Shown piece by piece: positions 53,301 to 64,000 of a DNA stretch of 64,000 nucleotides. Source of the stretch: Strix aluco (taxonomy: Eukaryota; Chordata; Aves; Strigiformes; Strigidae); the NCBI RefSeq assembly GCF_031877795.1, contig NC_133935.1:50783330-50847329 (forward strand). The letters run 5' to 3'. A program made the translations under genes and the position numbers. Position 1 is the first letter of the stretch, and every line of letters begins with the position of its first letter. A model generated the notes under the pieces. The model made no database searches and was not told the origin of the DNA. It saw nothing but the letters and a program-made list of their open reading frames with translations.

Positions 53301-56300
53301 TTCCTGAGATGTGGCAACCAGAGCTGCATGCAGAACTCACGACACAGGGGCACCAAAGCTTAAGTGCTCTTTGTTTATTAATTTGTACACCACAGGTCTA
53401 TGAAAAATCTTTACCCAAGATACCTGTGATGCAATGTGGTCTCTCTTCCAGGGCACTTCCACAGTCATTAAAGAAATCCCCATTTCTTTAATTTTAGCAT
53501 AATTTTACAAGGTACAGGCATTCTTAATAAGTAAATACTTCTTACTTTCAGACTATTTTCAGTTTTTCCCAAGTACCACCACACCGTGTGGCTTGGCATG
53601 CTAACGAAAGCGCTGAATGACAAAGGGTAAAGTAAAAGCATTATGGCTCCTGTCTGACCTCTCTGATATAAACACTCAGATGTTTACATGGTGAATATTT
53701 TGAAGCAGCAGAGAAACAAAACAAGAACTCTAATTTCCCTTTATTCCTCTTAATAAATTACTTTCCTTCAAACAGAGGCAATATAAACACAGTCAATGTT
53801 CAGGCACTGTGAAAGGAAGGCTGGAAAAAGGAATCTATTTGTTGGTGACATTAACATTGCTGCTTAAGTTTCATTTAAGTTTATCATGACCTCACCTCTG
53901 AAAACCCCTAGTTACAAACGCTGTCATACCCTATATGGCTGTACTTTAACTACTGGCATGCAACCCAGTTTTAAAAAGCTAGTCATCTGTTTAAAGTGAA
54001 AACCAACTGTATGAAGAACAGTATCTGAGGCTTGGCATTAGATTTTGTCCACAGAGACACAGCAGGTTTTACGCAGATTTGTACTTCCCCCTTCCCCCCC
54101 CCCCATGTTATGACATATTTTTAAAGCAACACATTACATGATTTAATTAACATTTCACAGCTGTTTCTATTTTGCAAATTTCAGCAAAACTAAATGTAAG
54201 AAACATCACAAACAGTAAATAACCTCCTTCAGGTCTCCTCTCCAGGTGTGTGAGTTTTGACTGCTAGCTATTTAAGCAGATAAGGGGTTTAATGAAGTAA
54301 AATGGATTACCAGCCTCTGTGACCTGTCTGCTTTTAGCAGTTAGGAAGCAAGCTCATATAAGATAACGTATAGAATACTAATTAGTATATCTTGAAAAGA
54401 AGGTTAAGTATGGTCTGGATCCTGAGCTATTAATACAGTTAGCAATCAGACAATTAAGTAATATTAGGATCCTGGGTCATTACACCACAGTATTTGCACG
54501 TGACCCTGCAATGCAAGAATCCAACACGCCCCATCTAACAGAAGGCAGGAAGAGGTTGTCTGCAACAACCCCTCAGGCCTTCAAATGCAGCTATCTACAT
54601 TTTACATTAAAATTGGTATCGGAAACAAACCAGCTGTTCCTGGGGAAGCAGAGTGTGGGAAGAACAAGCCCTGTACCAGGCCAAGGCGTGCAGTCTTCTC
54701 CCCATGGGTACTGCCGGCACTTCTCAAGTCTGAGGCAAGCTCAGCCGCAGGACTTCTCTCAGCAGAAGCTGGCTAATGTGCTGGCTTTCACCACGTGCAT
54801 CAAACACCATTTCATCTTTAGAGCAACACTGCCTTCCTGGGTTTGGCTGGGTAATTCAAGGACTGTGTCATCAAATTATTTTTTAAGTCTTTCAACAAAA
54901 CCTGCCTCTATCAAGAAAAGGCAAATTCCCAACCAGGCCCAGCTTCAGGGCTGGTGTTAGAAATGGTGAGCCTGCACATGGTCACACTCCCACCAAGTCA
55001 TTTTTGTTTGGATTTCTTCTACTTTAAAGAAAAAAAAAAAAAACAAAAAACTCTTGAAAACTGCACAGTAACAATTCTCATCTAGGAAACATCATGTAAC
55101 ACATTGGCTCTTCAGACAGACCACAACCCTGACAGTGTTTCCCTTATCATGGACACATACAATGAAAACAATGTCCTTCAAAAAGATGCATGGTCTTCTT
55201 AAGCAAATACTCGTCATGGGGGGAAGTTTGTTGTTTGAGGAACATACAGTTCCCTAAAAAATTCAAGAAGTTACTGTCTCAGTCAACTTGGTACTTATGT
55301 CATAGTTGAAACTTTTCTGATAGGAAAAAGCCCTCCTCTACCACACATGTATCTCAAAATCCCACAAAATTTAGGAAGTACAACTATTTTTCAAATAAAA
55401 TTCTGCATTTTAAAGGCCTCAAAAGCCCCTAACAATACCCTTGGGGGTGATGTTAAAAGTTGTAAGCAATCACTGCTACCTTTAGTAAAGTATACATCCT
55501 CCAAGTCAAAGAAGCCAAAGTATCTTTGTATGTTGAATATGATCACAATAAAACCATCATATGCATTTACAGTCAACTGATGTAACTGCTGCTTTATATA
55601 CATACACATCAAATGGTAAGAACTAAAAACTAACTCCGTCTAAAACCTCTGCAGCTCTCTTTCAAGAGGACAAGCTAGGTTTTAATGAAATAGGCCCATT
55701 GGAAACCTTTTTTACACCAACACTACCTCTCTCACTGCACTTTGTGGAATTAGCACTCTACACAGCTTCCACAGAAATATTAAAAAAGGAATCAGTCTCT
55801 TCAGAGAGGCATCCAAATTAGGTATTTCACAGTGTAGACAAAAGGAGACATACCTGCAGTCCAGCCTGCATGAAGGATTTCCTTCTTCTTTTACACTCCA
55901 GAAAATTTATATCACCTGGTACATTTCATTAACAGCTAATATTGTAATGACTGCACCCTGCTGTACAGCCTCTTTATATTAGCATGTTTTATTAAAAATA
56001 GGGAAGTATCCAAAAGGCATTTCTGAAGCAGCACACTATAATCATTAGCTTTACCTACTACTGCCAGATCTGATCTGGCAAAAATTCAGTTCAGTATTTC
56101 AGGAAAGAAAAAAGGAGTGGGGGGCAAACTAGGCGACCGTCTCTGCACCGTCATCACGTACTACCATCGTGTAAACTTACATTGACCCTAATGGTAGGAT
56201 TTTACCTTTCTCTTATATCCCCAGCCTTAAGAGGTCAAATGCTGAAAAATAAATACCAGAACCCTTTAGTCAATTATCTATCTCAAGGCTGTAGCAAACA

Positions 56301-56991
56301 GGAATTTTTTAGTTTTCCCCCACCTTTGTTCAATTTTACTGGAGTTCCAGTCTGAACTTTCTAAAGCTTCAGAGCTCAGATTTGATTGCTGTTCTAGTAA
56401 GAAGGAAAATGGAGAGAGAAAAGGCTTGAACCAGTCTTGGATCCAACTTTGCTGCAACTCCCTGGTTTAAGTTATTCTTCTCATCTTGCAGATGATGAAT
56501 GCAGCTGAGTAGCTTAGATGAGAAGAAACTGGCAAAGGCAGTGGGCTGCTGAACCTTAGCCACCCAGCCCCATGCCACCACCCACTAAAGTCCACATCCT
56601 AGTGACCCCAAGCTCACACTGGTAAGGTGGTAGTCAATCCTCAGATCTCTGCATTGTCAGGAAACCAGTCAATTGATTCAGCAAGATTATGCCCCGAGTA
56701 AACTCATCAGCATGGTGATGAATACCTGCTTTCTGAGGGGTTTTAATCCTTTGATTTTCTACACCCTGTTTTTATTACTCACACATACGTTTAAACAGGC
56801 TACCAAGCACTTCAGCTGTGAGCTGAGTGGGACTGACAAATGGACAAGTTTATTCAAAACTCCTATGTTCTCTAAAGACAAAACACACTACTACCATTAT
56901 GAAAATGGAAAACTGCCACCAACTTACTTGACTCAATCCTCTTTGCAAAAATACACTTGCTGCCTAGTTTCAGTATGAATTTGTTTTCCAG

Positions 56992-57010
56992 AACACACAC
57001 ACACACACAT
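56992..57010 (+). repeat. (AC)n microsatellite
   Basis: About nine AC units in an otherwise unremarkable part of the RASSF3 intron. Confidence 0.9.
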
Positions 57011-60000
57011 TTATTTCTCACAAAGGAATACAGATGCCTCAAGTTGTAGACATCCATGCTGGGACAATTTGAAAGATTACTGCTTTTAGCTGTATGCCTG
57101 CTTCTCTCTCCTAGATGCTACTGCTGCCTCAGAAACCAGCATCAGCTGTCACAGTTCTCATCCAGTAAGAGACCCACTACCAGGCTGCAGATGACAAATC
57201 CAGGAGGCTCCTTTCTTAATTAGGATGAATATAGTATTTTTTCTTTTTACAGGTGAAAAAGAACATGATAAACAAGTTGAAAAGAACTAGCAAAGGAAAT
57301 TGGACGTTTTGGTTTATTTTTGTACCAGTAAAAAAGGCCACAGACTATATAAACAACCATTAAACAAGTCTGCAGCATAAGAGAACTACGGTGCAATAAA
57401 CACTTTACCACACAAGTCCCAAGTTACCCAAACACTGTGCTAGACTGGTGCCATGTATCAGCAGACAGTTTACACCATTAACATCTCCAGTGGTGACACG
57501 AGCACGCCGCTCCCTCCTGATCAACTCACAATTTCTGTCTCAGGGTAGACAATTCTGTAGTAGTGAGTCACTTCATAATCACAGGGCAATTGTTACAATC
57601 AAACTTTTTTTTTTTACTGACATCAATAAAAGAGTGGGGTGATACCAGTGCTATTTAGATCAACACTAGCAGGACACAGTGGAGAGAGGAGAACGGAGTA
57701 GGAGGTCACAACAGGTAGGCTTTCAAGAGAGGTGTGAACAGAAGACTTTAAAACAGGTTAATGAATATCCCACTGGAAAAGCTGGATAAACAAACTTTTC
57801 TTCTGAGGAAAGGTCAGGAGAACAGCAATTAGGCTGCACTGGAGAACAGGGCTCGCTTGCTTACAACCTGGTGCTATGGCCTGACTCCAAACACAAGCTA
57901 TTTTGCCATGCTGGAGAATGGCCACCAGGAAACCAGAGAAGGGGGAAAAAGATTACATGCTTTGTTCTTAAGCACCAAATGGGAGAATGTGTTGATTTTA
58001 CAACAAAAAGTTCAAAAGTTGTTCTTTTTTTCTTTCCAAACAGCTATTTCCCTGCTTTTATGGGCAGGATGTTGCAGGCACAAGGAAACACTGCTGCTAC
58101 TCCACCTTTCCTTACGCCCAACGTCTGCTTCAGGAAATGTAATTATGAAGCTCATGAAGGCATGAGATCCATTAGAGCTGATACGCATTTCAGGTGGAAG
58201 AAGGAGAGAGCCTACTAGAATTTTTCATAAAAAAACCCACTCTTGTTAATGTGAAAGAGAACAGGGAGAATTGGTACCCACCATGCCCTCTGAAAAAACA
58301 CTCTCGTAAGACAGGACACATTAAAAAGGACAGGTCACCTTATGGACAAGCGTGGGATAAGCTGAAAACAATAGAATCGAAGTCTCCTCAAATAATCAAC
58401 AAATTCTGCAAACCAAAACCACAAATTAATTGCCTTTTATTAAAAGTCCTTGAAATACCTTCATTAATGTTTCCTGTACTTTAACAGAAAATACTAAGAA
58501 CCTTGATGTTTAATTCATGTTTTTAGGGGGCAAAATAAAGCAAGCAACCCAGTATCAACTCCATTTTGACAGGGGATCAAAATGAAAGTTATTTAAAAAA
58601 AAAAACCTAACAAAACTAAGCCATCACCAAACTGGAAACACACCATTTACTTACACTTACAAACTTAACTTACCAATTTATACCTTATTATACTTATCTT
58701 ATTGGAAGTTTACCAATCTCTGAAGCCATTCTTAGCTTGCAAATATAGACATGCACACCTGACACTATATAGTCAAGGGGAATCTCTTCCAGAAAAAATA
58801 AGAACATATCTGGAACTTCTGACAAACACAAAAGCATTAGTCCTGTAAACAGACCAGTCAGTTCACATCCACTCTTCCACTGAGCATATATAACACAGGT
58901 CCACTAACAAGATGTCTCTAACTGCAGACTTGCCATGTGTGAAGGACTGCAGCTTTACACACTTCAACCAAACATGTAATGAATTAAAATTTTTTTTATC
59001 TTCTGTTCCAAACCTGTACAGGCAATTTAGTCTGAACACTGAAATTCAACCGAATTTCTATCAGTAGATCCTTTGTGTAACCCGATTACCAAAGCTCCTC
59101 AAATTAACAAACGTCATAGCTTCATGTAAAAAACTCTTCTGTAATGCCTAGTTGCGTGGGGTAGGGAAGGGGGACAGAAACATGCTGTTGTTTCCTATGC
59201 AGCGTCCTGGCCAGGCAGTACCCTATTACAATGCAAGGCACAAGGAACAGACCTGCAAACTGCAAACAACAGAACAGTGCAGAGAAGGTATTCAGATTTC
59301 TGGTTTTTAAAAGGCTTTCATTTAGCATCCAAACAACCATTTCCGTCTCACTGACTGGTACTGCAAATGCCAAAAGTTACAGTAACATAGTAAAATGTGT
59401 CACCTTTGTGCATAAATTACAAGGCATCCCTGAGCATAAGAAAGTTCTCTTTAAGATGGCAGAATCTGATCCTTGATTATTAGGACTACTCATTAGTAAG
59501 TCCTGATGAAACCAGTTATTCATGCAGTCATTTATTAGAGTAAATAATTAGTAAATCTTTATGAAAATCAGTGTAGTTACTTGCATAGTGTCTATAAACA
59601 TATCAAGGTGACACACACCGATGTCCATGTGTGCACACACACAGGAAAGATACATTTTTAGAAAAAGTAACATGGCAACATCAAAATGTGGAAACACAGG
59701 GACTTAAAGGGAGCTTGCTACATGTTTTTAATCAAATGGGTTTTATGATGCAAAGTGGGAAGAAGCAAGCCACAGCTGGCTGTAGTATTATAAAATCAGC
59801 GTTTCAGAAAAAGAGCAGAGGCAACATTAACAAGCAAGCTACAAAGAATACAAGCAATCCTAAGAAGAGATAATGTTGTGGGGTATACAGCTTGAGATGC
59901 CACCACACCTCTCAGTTTTGCTTCAGTAAGCTGCATTTTGTTTGTGATTTCTCAATCTAGTACATCTTACTAATTTACATTATTGGAAAATTAACAAGAG

Positions 60001-63000
60001 CCCCAAATAGCTTACAGGCTTAACGAGACTAGGAAATACCACGTTTCTGGTAAGTCATAAGAAGCTTAGTCCTATCCTAAGGAAAGACACTGATCAAAAC
60101 TAGCAACAACTTGACATTACCAGTAACATAAGGAGAGCATGTTCTCCCCTCTTTGTACTCCTAAGCACTTCTACATGGCCACATAATTATACTAGAAATG
60201 AAGCACACCTGCTTCCAGCTACCCTCCCACACGGACATGCCATGTTTTGAGTTGTACAGCCAAGGAGCCTGCTCTGGGACATAGCTTCTCAAAACACCCT
60301 GTGCACCCGACAGAGGGTCAGGCATTGTGCAGACCCTGCACCGCAGTCCCCTCCTACCACCAGAGTCCCAGTTCCGTGCCCCAAGCCACAAAGGATGAAG
60401 CTAGGCAAGACACATTTACATTTTCCAACAGAATTAACCCTACTGAGTGTCAGTTACGGAGCTGCCCTCCTCTCCTGCTCGGCACATCTCAGGAGTCCAT
60501 CAGCCACCACTATTTGTTTTTCCTGCCCACACAGGGCACCTGCACCCAACCTGATTTCAAAACACTTCAAAGGGAATTTGTGTGTGTGTAAACAGGCAGG
60601 TGTAATGCTCTTGTTAATTCAGATGTTGCCAATAAAACAGGTAACAGAATAATTTTCACCATAGAAGTAGATACTTTTATGTATTGATACATGATAGGTA
60701 GGTGACCAACTGACTGCTATAACTGGTGAAACACTCAGAGCTGGTGGGTGGAGACTCCCTGCTGGCAAGCACTGAAGTACCAGCCCATTGCAGTGTCTTC
60801 CCCGTGAACTGGGGGCATCAAATGCACTCCTGTGTATTAGGACTGCTCACAACCTGCACTCCTACTCCCTCTGGGATCTCTTTGCAAACTACTACTGCTT
60901 AAAAGAATAATTTGCCAGCACAACTAGAGATTCCTGGGAATATTTTGCAAGTCAATTGTAAACAGTAGGCTCAGCAAACCCTTTCTAACCATTACACGTA
61001 ACAAGGAAACAGTATCTCTGCACCCATAACCTCAGCATTCTTGCGTTTCAGTTTACAGTAGGTCCCATATATCTCTTTAATAGGACATTTTGAAATACCA
61101 AGTTATCAGGAATGCTGACAATAAGATACTAGATCTTCACATTAACTTTTCTAACATTACAAGATCTTCCAGATCTGACTGCTTCGGTTCAGAAAGAGTA
61201 CTCCCACTGAAGGGGCTACCGCTGCCTTCTACAGCTGTTTGCAAAACGTGATCTCTCTGCATCCAAAAACTCACTGATAGTTGCTGTCTTGATTCAAGCC
61301 GTTTAAGTGACTGCATGTTGCTGGTAGCTCTGAAATAGAAAAAGCACCGGACAAACCCAGTACAGTAAGATTAAAAAAAACCTACGAATTGACGTAAGAA
61401 AGCAAGCCAAAAGAGCACAGCAATCTTTGTTTAGATTTATAAATAACAGAATGCAACTCTCCCCACACCCATACAGACTTAGAAAGTCCCAATATCCAGC
61501 TTGCTTATTAGAAACAAGAGCCATCAAAATGCTGCCAAGGGACACCTGGCCCCTTAAGAGGCCTCTCATCTACTTTCTCTGCAGCTGGATAATGGGGAAA
61601 AGTCAGTATTTTTCACTCCTGCACTCAAACCAGGAATGAAGAGCGAGTTCAGATTTTGCCATGAATACACACCTGGTTTTGAGAAGATGAGGTTTAATCT
61701 AGGAGTCTTTAATTGTGTACCTTGGAATTGAAGTGCTGAGCAAGCATAGGTTATAAGCTTTACTATGAACTTGAACACGACCACTAAATAATGGGTTTAA
61801 GTACACTTCATTGGAAATAAGGCTGTGGAAAGGTATTAAAAATGCTTTCAGAAGACTAATACACCACACATGCAAGTGTCAAATTTGCAACTGTAATCTG
61901 CAAACAGATTATTTAAAAAGAACACAAACAATTACCTCTGTGGCACACAAGTATGTATTGACTGAAATTGTAGCAGACACCAATCGCCATTTTTTAGTTG
62001 ATCACAAGTTTGACAAACGTTAAAAAGCCTGAGTCAAGGCTCACAATATTACGTATCAAGAAGACATTTTTCCCCTCTTAGAACTCTAGCCAAAACTGCT
62101 CCATTGCAGAAGAGGGCGAAGCTGCAGGGAAACAGTAGGTTTGTCTGTGATAGAAATTCATCAAAGCGTCTCTGGAGCAGCTGTGACTGCTAAAGGAGAG
62201 CTGTGGAGTCCAGGAGGATGACAGGGAACCAGTGGGGAAAGGTAACACAGGCACAGCATGTCAGGACCATGTGCTGAAGGAGATGCGTTTAGCTGTGTTT
62301 CAGAATTGTTGCTCAATTCAAGGACCACCTACTGTTTAAATGCATCTATCTTTTTGAGCAGCAGTTATACTTGTTCTCAGCAGCAACCAAATAAAACCTT
62401 AGAACAAACTAATTCATTTATAGTTTATCATCAGTATATTTTTCTCTGCACAGCACTATTTTCCTCACACACTTGCAAACATGAGCATTTCTAGGTGTTC
62501 TGTGGCAATACTTTCATCAGGCAGCTGTAACCATGAAGTTGTGTCTGCAAGATCCCTTGCTGCAGAAACAGGTTTCACCCCTGCCCTGAAAAGCAGTCTT
62601 AAGTACAAAAATATCCACAGATGATTGCTAATGGTAGGTTCTCCCCTTTTAGAGGAGCTGACTTGAGACGTGATAGTAATTAGGATTTGCTGGGTCACGA
62701 ACATTCACATCTGCAAGCGAAGCAACTATGCACAGGATCTGTGCCTTCTCTGCAATGTGAGGTACACACAGAAGTCTGTCACAGCTGTAGACCTAACCAG
62801 ATCAGAAGTAGAGGAAAGGAGCAAAGAGGGGGACAGGATGGGACACAAGACATCTATCAGGATCAAAACACCTGAACAGTTTCATTCCCATGCCAGGTGA
62901 TACAGCAAGACTGGAAGAGCCAATTCCACCAGATAAACCCAAGTGCCATATCTGAGAAATCCTAGCACATACAAGATGCCTGCACAGCACTGGCAGGTAT

Positions 63001-64000
63001 GTCAGAGGTTTAGTGGGATGCCTGCAACCCATCAAGTGGCAATGGGAGACCAGGCAGGATACACATCCCACAGTACCCAAAATTACACCAGATACCACTG
63101 GTTTAACCAACTGAGTCCCAACCTATACATCGACTCGGTGGTGAGCTGAACTGCTCTCAGCTCCACTGCCAGCATTGCCAATGAGATACCTGCATTCACA
63201 CACCTGCACATAGGTGTTTTAGTCCAGAGGTGAAACCTACCCCAGTGACACCAGCAAGAGGCAGATTCAAAAAACACAGAAAGACAGGTATAGGTTTTGC
63301 AAGAAACAGTTAATCTGTGGAATTTCAGGTCACAGGACTCTGGGAATGTTACAAGTTTACCTAAGTGCAAAAGCAACTAGGTAACTCTCAGAAGAAAATA
63401 ACCTCACCTGCAAATGGAAGAGGCTAGAAAAATGTTCTAGCAAAACACCACTGTGTATTTGCCCTGTTTCTCTACTCCTCCCCTGGCATGTATCATTAGC
63501 AACTGCCAGACTGCATACTGGTTTAGATAGATCATGCTTTTGACTTCATATGGGGGTATTCACACATTCTTTGTGTTTCAGCATCTACTATGGAATGGGA
63601 ATACTGCCACTGTGAGAGAGACAAACAAACAGCGGGTCCCAAACCGAGGCCCAGCTAACCAAGGTGAGTGCCAGACAAGACCTGCACAGAGCCCAAGGTG
63701 AACAGCTAGGGATCACCCAATTCAATGCTAACATAAAACAGACTTCTTAAAGCCAGAAACATGAGTAGTGGTGCACTTGCAGATGGGAAGAAGCTGTTGT
63801 TAATATGTTATTATTGGAAGGCATGTTCACAAACATTTGTGAAATATCATAGGGGGAAAAAAAAAATCCACGCTGAAATGATTAATTCTTCTTTTAAAGC
63901 AAGCTTTGCATACCGTGCAGGAAATTTATGGACTTATGCCACATATTCCACAATAAGGAGAAGGGGGAAGACTCATCAACTTTAGCACCACACATTCTGT

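Larger units (their letters stand above)
45511..64000 (-). other. RASSF3: RASSF3 upstream intron (partial)
   Basis: 18.5 kb of AT-rich sequence before the first RASSF3 exon seen here. No CpG island and no sequence resembling the RASSF3 N-terminal exon is present, so the promoter lies further right. The many 60-150-codon open frames lack splice context and family similarity. Recognisable content is limited to simple repeats and one probable ancient LINE remnant near 52930-53300. Confidence 0.65.

Noticed and set aside
54511-54960. 149-codon plus-strand frame
   Set aside because: No recognisable domain, and composition like the surrounding intron; treated as chance.
59122-59373. Minus-strand frame with a hydrophobic stretch suggestive of a membrane protein
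   Set aside because: No splice sites or family similarity; a single hydrophobic stretch in AT-rich DNA is common by chance.
45511-64000. RASSF3 N-terminal exon inside the window
   Set aside because: No CpG island and no sequence encoding the expected acidic and Phe-rich N-terminus was found, so the exon is taken to lie outside.

Overview
The window looks like nuclear DNA from a bird, probably not a galliform. It has long AT-rich introns with GT..AG splice sites, CpG-island promoters, a CR1 LINE 3' end at about 16648-16722, and a full-length solo LTR of a family I recognise from bird genomes at 42938-43530. Gene order matches human chromosome 12q14.3 in inverted orientation: TBC1D30 (-), GNS (+), RASSF3 (-).

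Layout. (1) 1-4382, minus strand: the first two coding exons of TBC1D30, a Rab GTPase-activating protein; the rest lies left of the window. (2) About 4000-6300: a CpG island serving as a divergent promoter for TBC1D30 and GNS. It carries many GC boxes, an E-box resembling the CLEAR (TFEB) element at 5455-5464, and a 23-nt C homopolymer at 5466-5488. (3) 5651-23413, plus strand: the complete GNS gene (N-acetylglucosamine-6-sulfatase, lysosomal heparan/keratan sulfate degradation). It has 14 coding exons with every phase consistent, giving 534 codons plus stop. A 3' UTR of about 3.6 kb follows, to about 27.0 kb. (4) 27725-33193, minus strand: at least six exons of an APMAP-like gene (strictosidine-synthase-like beta-propeller). 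Splice sites are mostly kept, but reading frames are broken by several frameshifts and in-frame TGA codons. This is the most interesting item: an unprocessed pseudogene tail-to-tail with GNS. (5) About 38180-38425: an isolated CpG-rich block with no assigned gene. (6) About 38750-45510, minus strand: the last four coding exons and a 2.75-kb 3' UTR of RASSF3 (RA and SARAH domains). (7) 45511-64000: RASSF3 intron 1, or sequence upstream of its second exon. I see no credible exon there; the first exon must lie beyond the right edge.

Functionally this is a syntenic block of housekeeping genes: a Rab-GAP, a lysosomal sulfatase and a Ras-association adaptor. I see no operon, CRISPR, tRNA or rRNA. 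Most open frames in the AT-rich parts are chance ORFs without splice context. Family assignments rest on recalled protein similarity and need a database search to confirm.
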